From Haliangium sp050303215 (lineage in GTDB: Bacteria; Myxococcota_A; Polyangia; Haliangiales; Haliangiaceae): a stretch of 64,000 nucleotides of DNA. The notes beneath the pieces are model-generated. The model worked only from the letters and a program-made list of their open reading frames with translations. It was not told the origin of the DNA and made no database searches. The position numbers were made by a program, and so were the translations under genes. The stretch spans positions 1-64,000 of the forward strand of contig NZ_JBNLBH010000110.1 in NCBI RefSeq assembly GCF_050303215.1, written 5' to 3'. Below, in pieces: positions 48,151-57,709 of this stretch; the first letter of the stretch is position 1, and each line of letters starts with the position of its first letter.

Positions 48151-48912
48151 ATGAAAGCTGGAGTACGGATTGAGGGCGGGGTGATGGCCGAAGCGAAGGA
48201 TCTCATCGATGCGATGCGGGCCTGCCTGGAAGACCTCGGCCGGGAGCTGTCGCCGTTGCTGTTTCCGGGTCGCGACGCACCTCCAGCGCTCGACCCCGGC
48301 GCCGTCTTGGCGTCGTTCGCCGAGTTGGTTGAGCGCGACGTGAACGACCTCGTCGCGTGCCTGCAGGCGCTGCGCGAGCATGATCAGCTCGGCCCCGGCG
48401 AACTCGCGGCCCGGCGCGAACGCGCAGCGAGCACCCTGCGCGACGCGCTGTTCCGCGTCCGCACCTTGTTGGTGGCCAGCTTCGGCCCTCGCGCCGCCCA
48501 TGACTGCGGGCTCGCCGGGCGCGTGCCCGAGCGTCCCGAAGAGCTGCTCGTGTATGGTCACGACGCCGCCCGGGCGCTGGACCGGGCCGCGTCCTCGTAC
48601 CAGGCCCCCGCGCCCTTCGTGCACTTCGACCTGAGCGGCGCCGCCGACTTCGTGCGCGACCAGGTCACCCAGATGCGGGCCTGCGAGGCCGGTACCGGCG
48701 ACCTCGAGCGCGCCCGGCTCACTCGCCGCTACGCCGTCCTGGCCCGACGAAGCGTCGCGCGTCGAGACGCTGCGCTGGCCCTCATCGAGGCCCTGGCACC
48801 CCTGGTCGGCATGGACGAACGCGCCCGCGCGCTGCGGGCACGGGCCGACGCCCAGCCGCTGTCGTCCGTGCTCGGGCTCGCCGACCTCCTGGTCGCGCCC
48901 AGCGCGGCCTGA
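48151..48912 (+). CDS. Unknown 253-aa helical protein
   Basis: A soluble, mostly helical, Ala/Arg/Leu-rich protein with no signal peptide. Alternative start MAEAKDLIDAM at 48184. Segments such as VLASFAELVERDVNDLVACLQAL and RRERAASTLRDALFRVRTLLVASF suggest a bundle. Its codon use matches neighbours and it is followed by the convergent SUMT-HemD gene. No family was recognised. Confidence 0.6.
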   Translation: MKAGVRIEGGVMAEAKDLIDAMRACLEDLGRELSPLLFPGRDAPPALDPGAVLASFAELVERDVNDLVACLQALREHDQLGPGELAARRERAASTLRDALFRVRTLLVASFGPRAAHDCGLAGRVPERPEELLVYGHDAARALDRAASSYQAPAPFVHFDLSGAADFVRDQVTQMRACEAGTGDLERARLTRRYAVLARRSVARRDAALALIEALAPLVGMDERARALRARADAQPLSSVLGLADLLVAPSAA

Positions 48913-48964
48913 GCGGCGTCACTGTCGTGGCCAACCGGTCGGATGACGGCCGAGATCGCGGCCG

Positions 48965-50647
48965 TCATGGCCGCGGCGGTGGAGCGTGTTCGGACACATG
49001 GGTCGCGATGGCCTCGGCCAGCCGTGTGGCGTCGGGCTCGTCCGGGAGCACCTGGACGTCGATGCCGCGCCGCTCCAGCGCGGTCCGCGTGGTGGCGCCG
49101 ATGGCCGCGATCACGGGGCACGCGCGCACCGCCGGTTCGCACCCGGCGGCCGCGGCCAGGGCCAGCAACGCCTCCACCTGCGACGGCGCGAACAACGCGA
49201 TCACGTGCACGCTCCCGGCCCGCAGCGCGGCGAGCCCGGGCGCGAGCGCGGCCTCCTCCACCCCCAGGGCGTCGCTGCGGTAGACCGTGACCGCGTCCAC
49301 CTCGGCGCCGGCCGCGCGCAAGCGCTCTACCGCCTCGTCGCGTCCTCCCGCCGCCCGGGGGATCAGCACCCGCATCCCCGCGGCTGGGCCAGACCGATCG
49401 TCGGCGCCGTCATCGGTTCCATCGTCAGGCTTGTCGCCGGCGCCATCGCCGGGGGCCCGGGCCGTCGCCGCGGCCGCGAGCACGGCCTCGGCCACCCCCA
49501 CCGCGTCGCCGCGCGTGGGCACCAGGTCGGCCCGCAGCCCCCGCGCCGCCAGCGCCCGGGCAGTGGCGCGGCCCACGCACGCGATCCGGCACCCGCCCAG
49601 GGCGCGCGCGTCCAAGCCGAGTTCGTCCAGCTCGTCGAAGAAACGCTGGACCGCGTTGGCGCTGGCCAGGAGCAGCCAGTCGTAGCCGCCGCCTTGGCCG
49701 GGCCGCCCGCGCAGGCGCGCCAGGGCCCGATCCAGCTCCGCGCGCTGCTCGGCCGCCGGGGCCGCGATGCGCGTGAGCGGCATCAGCACCGGCTCGCCCC
49801 CCAGCGCCTGCACCGCGTCCGCGAACCCCTGGGCCTGCTCGCGTGCCCGCGGCACCAGCACCCGCTTGCCCAGCAGCGGTCGGCGCTCGTACCAGCCCAG
49901 CGACGACGCCATGTCGACGACGCGTCCCACCACCAGCAGCGCTGGTGGCTTGAGCCCGGCGGCGTCCATGGTTGCGGCCAGCTCCTCCAGCGGCGCGACC
50001 ACGGTCCGCTGGCGGCTGGTCGTGCCGCGATAGATGGCGGCCGCGGGGGTGCGCGGATCCTTGCCCGCGGCGATCAGCTCGCGCGCGCAGACCCCGGCGG
50101 TGCGCACGGCCATGAACAGCACCACCGTCCCGGCTCGGGCCAGCGCCTCCCAGTCGATCGACGACAGCGGCTTGCCCGCGGCCTCGTGTCCGGTCGCGAA
50201 CGCCACGGTCGAGGTCAGGTCGCGGGCCGTGAGCGGGATGCCCGCGTACGCCGGCACCGCCGTGGCCGCGGTGACTCCCGGTACGATCTCGAAGTCGATG
50301 CCGGCCTCCCGCAGGGCCCGGCACTCCTCGGCCCCGCGCCCAAACACGAACGGATCACCTCCCTTGAGTCGGACCACGCACCGCCCCGCCAGCGCCTGCT
50401 CGACCAAGATGGCGTTGATCTGCTCTTGGCTCAGTGGTTCGCCCGCGGGCGCCCGCTTCTTGCCGGCATAGATGAGCTCACATTCGGGCCCGGCCAGGTC
50501 GAGCAGGCTCGGCTCCACCAGCCCGTCGTAGACCACCACCTCGGCTCGGGCCAGGAGCGCTGCCCCGCGGCGCGTGAGCAGCCCCGGGTCGCCGGGGCCG
50601 GCGCCGACCAAGTACACGGTTCCAGGAGCAGGGGACGCTGCGGTCAC
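48965..50647 (-). CDS. cobA-hemD: Fused uroporphyrinogen-III C-methyltransferase/uroporphyrinogen-III synthase
   Basis: A 560-residue bifunctional enzyme. The N-terminal SUMT domain (about 10-250) has VYLVGAGPGDPGLLT, VVYDGLV, VRLKGGDPFVFGRGAEE and YAGIPLTARDL; it makes precorrin-2 by two SAM-dependent methylations. The C-terminal HemD domain (about 260-555) has the two-lobe synthase pattern (RVLVPRAREQAQGFADAV, LLLASANAVQRFFDEL, VIALFAPSQVEALLAL). A Gly/Asp-rich insertion (about 400-425, GDGAGDKPDDGTDDGADD) interrupts the second lobe. Such fusions link heme/siroheme branch points and occur in many bacteria. Confidence 0.93.
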   Translation of the reverse strand: MTAASPAPGTVYLVGAGPGDPGLLTRRGAALLARAEVVVYDGLVEPSLLDLAGPECELIYAGKKRAPAGEPLSQEQINAILVEQALAGRCVVRLKGGDPFVFGRGAEECRALREAGIDFEIVPGVTAATAVPAYAGIPLTARDLTSTVAFATGHEAAGKPLSSIDWEALARAGTVVLFMAVRTAGVCARELIAAGKDPRTPAAAIYRGTTSRQRTVVAPLEELAATMDAAGLKPPALLVVGRVVDMASSLGWYERRPLLGKRVLVPRAREQAQGFADAVQALGGEPVLMPLTRIAAPAAEQRAELDRALARLRGRPGQGGGYDWLLLASANAVQRFFDELDELGLDARALGGCRIACVGRATARALAARGLRADLVPTRGDAVGVAEAVLAAAATARAPGDGAGDKPDDGTDDGADDRSGPAAGMRVLIPRAAGGRDEAVERLRAAGAEVDAVTVYRSDALGVEEAALAPGLAALRAGSVHVIALFAPSQVEALLALAAAAGCEPAVRACPVIAAIGATTRTALERRGIDVQVLPDEPDATRLAEAIATHVSEHAPPPRP

Positions 50648-50741
50648 GATCGGACTCTACCGAGGCCTGCCCGCATGCGCTACTGTCCCCGACGCCCGGC
50701 GCCGCTCCGGGCCCCCCTCCGCCCCAACCAGGAGCCAAGTC

Positions 50742-51371
50742 ATGAGCCAAGACATCATCCTCTACGGACTGCCGATTTCGACCTACGTGCGCACCGCGCG
50801 CATGACCTGCGTCGAGAAGGGCATCAACCACACCCTGGAATCGGCTGACTTCGGCAGCGAGGACTACCGCAGCAACCATCACCCCTACAGCAAGTTCCCG
50901 GCCATGCGCCATGGTGACTTCGACTTGTTCGAGACCACGGCCATCATCCGCTACATCGACGAGACCTTCGACGGCCCCGCGCTGCAGCCCACGAGCGCCG
51001 CGGATCGCGCGGTCATGGAGCAGTGGATGGGCGTGCTCGACAGCTACGTCTACCCCCGCTGCATCGCCGCCTACGTGCTGCAGTACATCATCCCGCGCGG
51101 CCCCGATGGCAAGCCCGACCGCGCGGCGATCGACGCCGCCCTGCCCAACGTGAAGCACGACCTCGGCCTGCTCGAGCGCGCCTACCAGGGCCGCGAGTGG
51201 GTGGCCGGTGACGCCATCAGCCTCGCCGACCTGCTCATCGCCCCGGTGGTCCAGACCATCGGTATGGTCCCCGAGGGCGCCGAGATGCTGGGCCAGCACG
51301 CCAACCTCCAGGGCCTGCTCAGCCGCATCGGCGAGCGCCCCAGCGCCGCCTTCCTGGCGCCGCCGCAGTAA
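50742..51371 (+). CDS. Glutathione S-transferase family protein
   Basis: A 209-residue GST from ATG 50742, with AGGAG about 9 bp upstream. A thioredoxin-fold N-terminus (ILYGLPISTYVRTARMTCVEKGI) is followed by FPAMRHGDFDLFETTAIIRYI (the Glu-Ser-like glutathione-binding turn as ETTAI). The C-terminal helical domain includes REWVAGDAISLADLLIAPVV, the conserved Asp of the N-capping box. Substrate unknown. It is divergent from the SUMT-HemD gene. Confidence 0.9.
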   Translation: MSQDIILYGLPISTYVRTARMTCVEKGINHTLESADFGSEDYRSNHHPYSKFPAMRHGDFDLFETTAIIRYIDETFDGPALQPTSAADRAVMEQWMGVLDSYVYPRCIAAYVLQYIIPRGPDGKPDRAAIDAALPNVKHDLGLLERAYQGREWVAGDAISLADLLIAPVVQTIGMVPEGAEMLGQHANLQGLLSRIGERPSAAFLAPPQ

Positions 51372-51412
51372 GACCGAGCCGAGGTCGGCGGGCACGAAGC
51401 GTGGGCCCGCCG

Positions 51413-52816
51413 CTACTGTCCTACGTCCGACGCGCTCGCCTCTTCGATGTAGGCCTTGGCGTCATTGCCCAAGAGGTACCGCGCGGCTCGGAGAGCGCGT
51501 GCGGCCAGGCGCACCTGCCAGACGTACGCTGCGTGGCTCGGGTACAGAGCGGCCAGCTCGTCGGCGTCGAAGGGCGCAAACGAGCCGGCCAGGATGCACG
51601 GCCCAGGGCCCGAGTTGTCGGGTTGGAAGCTCCCGAGCGGCACGGCGATGTCGGGCAGGCGGGTCCCGCCGGTGGCGTTGCCGTCGCTGTCGCGGATGAC
51701 CTCGTCCGCGCCGTCGAGGACGAGCGGTTGGCTCGCCGGCGGTGCTTCGTGGTGGACGAGCCAGCGCACCAGGTTGGACAGGCTGCTGCGGTGGACCGGG
51801 CCAATCTCGAGCGGGTTCAGCGGTTTGGTACATTGTGGGAGCACCGGCCCGCCGAACTCGCGCGCGATCACCTCACCGGTGCGCTGCAAGATGTCGCGAT
51901 CGGCGTGTGAAGCGCCGGGCACCTCGTACATGCGGAAGTACTGTGAGTCTGGTTGCCGCGAGGCCGCGCTCGAATACGTGAACACGGCCACCTCGGTCTC
52001 CGCCTGGACCCGGATGAGCGGCGCCCGGACCGAGTTCATGCGCCGCTCGTCGAGGTAGAACTCGGCGTCAGTGCTGTTGATGCGGCGCCCCGCGCCGGCC
52101 CCGCCGCCCTGGAGGTAGCCGTCGATCGCGTGCCGGCCGTCGCGTGCCAGCGCGAGCTCGTGGAACTCGTTGCCAAAGGTGGTCAGGTAGTCCGCGGTCT
52201 GGGAGTAGCCGGTGGCGATCACGTAGTGGACGCCGAAGCCGGCCAGCGGGTTGGCAGGGTCGTCGTCATCGCGGAGCAGCGCCGCGACCTGGGCGAACAT
52301 GGGGTAGGCGAGCCCGTTGTCGGGCAGTGACAGCGTGCCGTAGCGGTCTGGATCCCAGGCCGCGAGCGCGTCGACCGCGGTGTCCTTCATGGTAATGCCG
52401 ACCCAGGCGTAGCCCTCCGCCAGCAGCAGCTCGCGGGTGAAGTGCCACTCGAAGTCGATGTCGAACCCGGCGGTTGGATTGAGCAGCTCGAACAAAACCA
52501 CGCCATTGAAATCGCAGGTGTTACTGGGACGACGGACGAGGATGCGGCTCTTGTACGGCACCGCCGCGGTCTGGACCTGGATGCTGCCGTCTGCCGTGTA
52601 CTCGTAGACGTCACCGTGCCCTGAGACGAAGTACTCGTCTTCGACGTAGCCATGAGCGGCCAGGTCGATGTTGGCGGCGAAGAATGGCCGAGAGCTCGCG
52701 CTCACTGGCACCTGCTCGGTGACGACCGGCTGGGTCCCGGCCTCGGCGGTTGCAGCGGTCGCAGCGGTCGACGCCAGGATCACGAGGCCCCAGGCAAGGT
52801 GGAAGCGATCTCGCAT
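51413..52816 (-). CDS. Secreted alpha/beta hydrolase, Abhydrolase_10 type
   Basis: 467 residues from ATG 52816, with AAGGAG just upstream; the longer frame to 52882 is not needed. The signal peptide (LVILASTAATAATAEA) is followed by the large hydrolase fold. The nucleophile is in VIATGYSQTADYLTTF (Gly-Tyr-Ser-Gln), which replaces the usual GxSxG by GYSQT, as in this family. GVVLFELLNPTAG and VPGASHAD (His) are other landmarks. Substrates in the family are unclear. It shares the AT-rich divergent region with the ArsR gene and may be controlled by it. Confidence 0.85.
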   Translation of the reverse strand: MRDRFHLAWGLVILASTAATAATAEAGTQPVVTEQVPVSASSRPFFAANIDLAAHGYVEDEYFVSGHGDVYEYTADGSIQVQTAAVPYKSRILVRRPSNTCDFNGVVLFELLNPTAGFDIDFEWHFTRELLLAEGYAWVGITMKDTAVDALAAWDPDRYGTLSLPDNGLAYPMFAQVAALLRDDDDPANPLAGFGVHYVIATGYSQTADYLTTFGNEFHELALARDGRHAIDGYLQGGGAGAGRRINSTDAEFYLDERRMNSVRAPLIRVQAETEVAVFTYSSAASRQPDSQYFRMYEVPGASHADRDILQRTGEVIAREFGGPVLPQCTKPLNPLEIGPVHRSSLSNLVRWLVHHEAPPASQPLVLDGADEVIRDSDGNATGGTRLPDIAVPLGSFQPDNSGPGPCILAGSFAPFDADELAALYPSHAAYVWQVRLAARALRAARYLLGNDAKAYIEEASASDVGQ

Positions 52817-52933
52817 GTTTCTCTCCTTATCGTAGTATTTTTCGCTTGATGTGGAGGCCGCACAGGAACGATACCCCTGCAATTGAGGTGTATTCGCCGT
52901 GTATGGCCCGTATGTGCGAGTTCAGTAGAACAT

Positions 52934-52953
52934 ATTTCGCCTATTGGCGAAAT
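52934..52953. promoter_or_regulatory. ArsR-type operator
   Basis: A perfect 8-bp inverted repeat ATTTCGCC-TATT-GGCGAAAT in the divergent region, 45 bp ahead of the ArsR start. Position and symmetry fit autoregulation by the ArsR-family protein, with possible control of the divergent hydrolase gene. Confidence 0.7.
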
Positions 52954-52997
52954 TTCATCGCCTAACACTTGGTGCTGGCCTGTGCTACCGTGGCGGT

Positions 52998-53342
52998 ATG
53001 CCACAGGTATCGCCGCGCAAGCTGGACCAGATCTTCTTCGCGCTGTCCGACAGCACCCGGCGGGAGATCCTGCGCGAGCTGGCCAAGGGGGAGGCCACCG
53101 TGGGTCAGCTCTCGGTGCCGTTCTCGCTGGCGCCATCGACGATCACCAAGCACCTGTCGGTGCTCGAGCGGGCCGGGCTGGTCAAGCGCACGCGGGACGG
53201 CCGCCAGATGCGCAACCGGTTGAACCCGCGCGCCTTGTGGACGGGGCTCGAGTGGATCGAGGACATGCGCACGATCTGGAACGATCAGCTCGACGCGCTG
53301 GAGCGTCTGCTCGAGCGCGAGCGCGACGGAGGGGGACGCTGA
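52998..53342 (+). CDS. ArsR-family transcriptional regulator
   Basis: 114 residues with a winged helix-turn-helix (IFFALSDSTRREILRELAKGEATV, LAPSTITKHLSVLERAGLVKRTRDG). The metal-binding Cys of the ELCVCDL-type ArsR proteins is absent, so it is of the non-metal subgroup usually paired with AHSA1/SRPBCC proteins. It overlaps the next gene by 1 bp (TGATG), so both are co-translated. Confidence 0.93.
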   Translation: MPQVSPRKLDQIFFALSDSTRREILRELAKGEATVGQLSVPFSLAPSTITKHLSVLERAGLVKRTRDGRQMRNRLNPRALWTGLEWIEDMRTIWNDQLDALERLLERERDGGGR

Positions 53343-53809
53343 TGCCGACGGCGAGCGCGTGGACCGGGCCCGTGCTGGAGCTGAACCGGTGGTTCAACGC
53401 CCCCGTAGACCGAGTGTTTGCGGCGTTCACCGACGCCGGATTGTTGCGCCAGTGGTGGGGGCCACGTGACTTCGTCATCGAAGAGATCGACTTCCCGGCG
53501 CAAGTGGGCGAGCGATACCGGGTGTCGCTGCGCGACCCCGATGGCGCCCGTTACGAGCACGTCGGTGTGTTTACGATCGTCGAGCCGCCGACGCGTCTCG
53601 GCTATAGCTGGCAGTGGGTCGCCGGTCCGCTGCAGCGTCAAGAGATGCTGGTGGAGCTGTGGTTTCAGGCCGAGCGAGACGGCACCCGGGTCGAACTGCG
53701 CCAAAGTCGATTCGTGGACGAGGCGTCGCGCGATGCCCACGCGGGCTGGCCGCACTCGTTCGAGCGCCTGGCCGAGTGGCTCGCCGAGACCGGCGCCGCC
53801 GGCGCCTAG
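53342..53809 (+). CDS. AHSA1/SRPBCC-domain protein
   Basis: 155 residues of the START-like ligand-binding fold (LELNRWFNAPVDRVFAAFTDAGLLRQWWGPRDF ... RVELRQSRFVDEASRDAHAGW). Pairing with a non-metal ArsR regulator is the common ArsR-AHSA1 arrangement, thought to sense or process a hydrophobic ligand. The ligand is unknown. Confidence 0.9.
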   Translation: MPTASAWTGPVLELNRWFNAPVDRVFAAFTDAGLLRQWWGPRDFVIEEIDFPAQVGERYRVSLRDPDGARYEHVGVFTIVEPPTRLGYSWQWVAGPLQRQEMLVELWFQAERDGTRVELRQSRFVDEASRDAHAGWPHSFERLAEWLAETGAAGA

Positions 53810-53831
53810 TGGCCGGCGCAGGGCGGTGTGC

Positions 53832-56726
53832 CTATGGCATCACGATCCACGGCAGCGCGAAGCTCGCGGCCTGGCTCAGGGCGTCCTGGACCCAGGGCTC
53901 GGCGCCGTAACCGAGCAGCGCCAGGAGCGCCCGGCCGCTCACCCGGGAGTCGCTGTGTTGGAGCAGGGCCACCGCGCGCGCGGTGCGATCGCTGTCGGAG
54001 AGGGCGCCCGAGTTCGCCAGCAGGTCCACGTACGCCTGCGCGGCCTCCTCGAAGCGCAGCGGCCCGATCTGCTCGGCCGCGGCCGGCGCCGGCGAGACAT
54101 CGTCGCAGGCGTTGCCGTCGACGGCGGCGGGGAGCGCGACGTAGTCGCTCACCAGCGCCGCGGCTGCGACGGCGTCTGGGTTCTGGGCCAGCGCCAGCCA
54201 GGCCGTGACCTTGATGCGCCAGTCCACCCAGGCCCGCGGGAACGCCCCGGCCGCGATCGGATCGAGCGCGGGGTCGTCGCGCCACACCGCCTCGCGCGCG
54301 AGGTCTACGGCGTCGGGCCCACCCAGGCGCAGCAGCACCTCCAGGGCCACCTGCGCGTCCAGGCCGTGGTAGCGCCAGTCGCGGTGCAGGCTGCGCTCGG
54401 ACAGGCGGTCAGTGAGGGCCGCGATGGTATCGTTTTGCAGCGTCGGGAACAGGCCCAGGCGGTCGGCCGCCATGGCCCGCATCCAGATGCGGGCCGCCAG
54501 CTCGCCCGCGCGCGGCGAACCCTCGGCGGCGATCTCGTCCCAGCCGGCGTCGTCCTCGAGCACGGCCACGAGCGCGGCCTCGGCGGGCAGGGCGCGGTGG
54601 TCGTGCAGCCGGGCCTGCCACCGGACCGGCTCGCGCGGCGGGGCCTGGACCGAGCGGCCCAGGGCCAGGGCCAAGGCCCGCGGCTCGTCGACGTAGAAGG
54701 CCGCCGGGGCGGGCGAGATGTCGGCCGCGATGCGCGCCGGATCGACGTCACCGCGCAGGTGCGCGAGGGCCGGGCAGCGGTACGCCAGCTCGGTGAAGCG
54801 CGGGTCGGAGCGGATGACAGTCGCGCTGGTCTGGGTCACGGACATGACGTGGTCCCACATGTCCATGGCCGTCAGCAGCGCGGCGACCTCGGGCGCGGCG
54901 TCGAGATCTTTGAGATCGAGGTGGATGAGCCCGCCGTAGCGGCGGTGCAGATCCAAGCTCTCGACCAGCGTCGGGACGCGCGCGTAGGCGCCGAACCGGC
55001 CCGGGCGGCGGAAGGGCACGTGCCGCAGCTCTTCCCAGGTGTAGTCGGACACGTCGCCGAAGGCGGCCAAGGTCTGGTCGAGGAAGTCGTCGTGCAACAT
55101 CACCAGTACGCCGTCAGCGGTGCGGCGGACGTCGATCTCGTTGCCCTGGCCGCCCAGGTAGAAGGTCGCCCGGTAGGCCTCCAGCGTGTTCTCGTGGGCC
55201 ACGCTCCACGAGCCCCGGTGCACGATGATGGGGTTCGCGCCCCGGGTCTGGCTCACGCCGGCGTGGCGACTCGTGCGCATGGCCTGGGTCTCGCACGCGG
55301 TGCCGCCGGCCTCGCACAGGTTGCCTGCGTTGCACGCCTCCGGCGCGCCGCCCTCGACCACGCAGGTGATGAAGCGCTGGCACGACGCTGCGCACGCATC
55401 GGCCGCGCAGGCGCCGTAACGACCGTTCTCGGGATCCAGATCGCAGGGATCGCACGCGTCCCCGAGCCCGTCGCCGTCCTGATCGCTCTGATCGTCGCTC
55501 AGGTCCGGGCACAGATCGGCCTCATCGTAGACGCCGTCGCCGTCGCGATCGTTGTCGAGGTCCGCGGCCACGGCCGCGACCTGATCCGGAGACAGCGCCC
55601 GCAGGTACACCCGCACCTCGTCGATGCTGCCCAGGAACGCCACCCACGACGGGTGGTTGCCGATGACGATGGGGCGTTCCGACGCTTGGAGCTGGCCCGT
55701 GGCCACCACCTGACTGGCCAGCGCGCCGTTGAGGTACAGCGACAGGGTCGCGCCGTCGTACACGCCGGTCACGTGGGTCCACTGGTTGGCCACGGCCGGC
55801 GCGCGCACGTCGGCCATGCGCCCCCAGCCGCCGTCCGCGAACGACACCATGAACACGTACTCACCATCGACGACCGACAGGTTCCACGCGTCCATGGCGT
55901 ACCACTGGTTGGCCACGGTCTGTGGCCCGGTGACCCGGGCCGGGTTGACCCAGGCCGACACGGTGAGGGCCTGACGCGCGCCCAGGCGAGGATGATCCGG
56001 GATCTCGACCAACGCGGATGCGCCGTCGAACGCGCGTGCGTTGCCGACGGCACCGCTGGTGCAAGCCGTTCCGGAGGCCGTGCCGTGGTGTTGGTTGCCC
56101 GAGTCGTCGGTCGCGGTGGCGCCGGCGCAGTCGTCGAAGCTCAGGTGCAGCTCCGGCTCGGGGTCGGGCTCGTGCACGAACACGCGCGCGATCCACTGCC
56201 CCAGGTTGTCGGCGAAGTTCACGTCGTCGTTGAAGGCCAGGTACAGGCGCCCGCCCGAGGCCGCGTGGTGGCCCTCGATGGCGCCGTCCGGAGCACCGAG
56301 ACAAAAGGGCGTGCCGCTCGCTCCGATCTTGCCGATCAGCGAGCCGAAGCCGCACTCGGGGGCCATGCCCCACTCGGTCTCGGGCTCACCGTAGCAGTCG
56401 AAGCCGTTGTGGCCGCTCCACGGCCGGATGAGGCCGCCGGTGCAGGACGCGCCCACGACGCCGCCCGCGGCCACGTCGATCCCGGTGTCGTTCCACCAGT
56501 CGTGGGGATTGCCGCTGTCGGGGCGCGTCCCGTGCACGATGACCGTGTACACGCCGTACTGGTCGGGCACGGCTTCGAGCGCGCTCGACTGCTGCGCGGG
56601 CGGGGGCGGCGCTTCGTCCTGCGAGATCACGCAGCCGGGGGCGAACGCCACCGCCACCGCGATCGCGGCCAGGTCGAGCCGCGCACCTGCGCGCGCTACC
56701 GTCGAGAGTCTGGGGGGTCGAAACAT
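53832..56726 (-). CDS. Multidomain secreted protein: LecA-like, LamG-like and GDPD domains
   Basis: A 964-residue exported protein with an N-terminal hydrophobic segment and a possible, atypical lipobox (FAPGC at 28-32). Residues about 55-185 look like a PA-I/LecA-type galactose lectin (NDTGIDVAAGG, GSLIGKIG, RLYLAFNDD). Residues about 190-385 form a LamG/concanavalin-like domain. Residues 388-430 are calcium-binding TSP3-type Asp repeats. A glycerophosphodiester phosphodiesterase domain follows at about 498-700, with HRG at 503-505, Glu-Asn at 512-513, EID at 530-532 and HDD at 545-547. The C-terminal 260 residues are helical. It probably acts outside the cell or at the surface, binding sugars and cleaving phosphodiesters. 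Confidence 0.82.
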   Translation of the reverse strand: MFRPPRLSTVARAGARLDLAAIAVAVAFAPGCVISQDEAPPPPAQQSSALEAVPDQYGVYTVIVHGTRPDSGNPHDWWNDTGIDVAAGGVVGASCTGGLIRPWSGHNGFDCYGEPETEWGMAPECGFGSLIGKIGASGTPFCLGAPDGAIEGHHAASGGRLYLAFNDDVNFADNLGQWIARVFVHEPDPEPELHLSFDDCAGATATDDSGNQHHGTASGTACTSGAVGNARAFDGASALVEIPDHPRLGARQALTVSAWVNPARVTGPQTVANQWYAMDAWNLSVVDGEYVFMVSFADGGWGRMADVRAPAVANQWTHVTGVYDGATLSLYLNGALASQVVATGQLQASERPIVIGNHPSWVAFLGSIDEVRVYLRALSPDQVAAVAADLDNDRDGDGVYDEADLCPDLSDDQSDQDGDGLGDACDPCDLDPENGRYGACAADACAASCQRFITCVVEGGAPEACNAGNLCEAGGTACETQAMRTSRHAGVSQTRGANPIIVHRGSWSVAHENTLEAYRATFYLGGQGNEIDVRRTADGVLVMLHDDFLDQTLAAFGDVSDYTWEELRHVPFRRPGRFGAYARVPTLVESLDLHRRYGGLIHLDLKDLDAAPEVAALLTAMDMWDHVMSVTQTSATVIRSDPRFTELAYRCPALAHLRGDVDPARIAADISPAPAAFYVDEPRALALALGRSVQAPPREPVRWQARLHDHRALPAEAALVAVLEDDAGWDEIAAEGSPRAGELAARIWMRAMAADRLGLFPTLQNDTIAALTDRLSERSLHRDWRYHGLDAQVALEVLLRLGGPDAVDLAREAVWRDDPALDPIAAGAFPRAWVDWRIKVTAWLALAQNPDAVAAAALVSDYVALPAAVDGNACDDVSPAPAAAEQIGPLRFEEAAQAYVDLLANSGALSDSDRTARAVALLQHSDSRVSGRALLALLGYGAEPWVQDALSQAASFALPWIVMP

Positions 56727-56929
56727 GGTCTCCTCCTGTTGATGTAGCTTGTGTGTAGACAGACCGGTCCTCCTCCGGTCGACCTACGGGTATACGAGTC
56801 CGATTTCGACCAGATCAACTCATTGCGACCCAATTGGGGGATTCGCCGCCGAGATGTGACACAAGGGCCACATCGTGCTGCAGATTGTGTCTGCTGCCTT
56901 TCCTCGGGTACATTGCTCATTGGGCACCC

Positions 56930-57559
56930 ATGCGCTCCGACAAACGATCCGCACCCGTAGACAGCGAGACCTCACCCGCAGGAGGAGGCGCGCCGTCGAC
57001 GACACGTGTGCACTACCGAGTGACCGACTGCTTGCAGTCGTGGGGCTTCGCCGGCCTCAGCGTGCTCGTGCTCGTGACGACGGCTTGGTTGTCGTACGCG
57101 GGCCAGGTGCTGGTGACGGCGCAGGCCCCGCACGGGATCGTGTCCTACGAGCTCGCGCGCAGTGTGGACGGCGCCCGCGCGATCTTGGCGTCGTGGCCGC
57201 CGCCGGCGCGGGCGGCGGCCTTGCTCATCCAGGGCGTCGACTATCTGTACCTCGTGCTCTACCCGGCCTGGTTCGCGCTGGCGGCGGAGCGCCTGGGGGG
57301 ACGGCTTGGGGGCTCATGGCGACGCGTGGGCGTGATCGTGTCGTGGGCCGCTCTCGCGGCGGCGCCGCTCGACGCGGTCGAGAACTACGCGTTGATCCAC
57401 CAGCTCATGGACGCGCCCAGCGCGACCCATGCGTCCCTGGCGTGGTGGTGCGCGGTGCCCAAGTTCGCGTTGGTCGGGCTGGCAGCGGCGTTTCTGGTGT
57501 TCGGTGGCGGCGAGTGGCTGCGCAGGGCGTTGGGGGCCCGGTCCCGTCCCGCTCGATGA
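56930..57559 (+). CDS. Unknown four-helix membrane protein
   Basis: About 209 residues from the ATG at 56930. Four hydrophobic helices can be seen (GLSVLVLVTTAWLSYAG, VDYLYLVLYPAWFALAAE, VGVIVSWAALAAAPLDAV, FALVGLAAAFLVFGGG). No conserved family motif is recognised. The start is the last good ATG that keeps a charged N-terminus; the frame is open further upstream. Confidence 0.6.
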   Translation: MRSDKRSAPVDSETSPAGGGAPSTTRVHYRVTDCLQSWGFAGLSVLVLVTTAWLSYAGQVLVTAQAPHGIVSYELARSVDGARAILASWPPPARAAALLIQGVDYLYLVLYPAWFALAAERLGGRLGGSWRRVGVIVSWAALAAAPLDAVENYALIHQLMDAPSATHASLAWWCAVPKFALVGLAAAFLVFGGGEWLRRALGARSRPAR

Positions 57560-57709
57560 CGCGCGTCCATGCCTCCGTGGCCCGGTCGCGCGGCCGCGGA
57601 CCGAGCGGCGCGGGTCACGAGCGGGTCGTGGCCACGCGACGGCAACCTGTGTCCCGGCGGTGGGCCGTGGCGGTGAGGTCGACATCCAGGGTACACTACC
57701 CGCCTGCGT

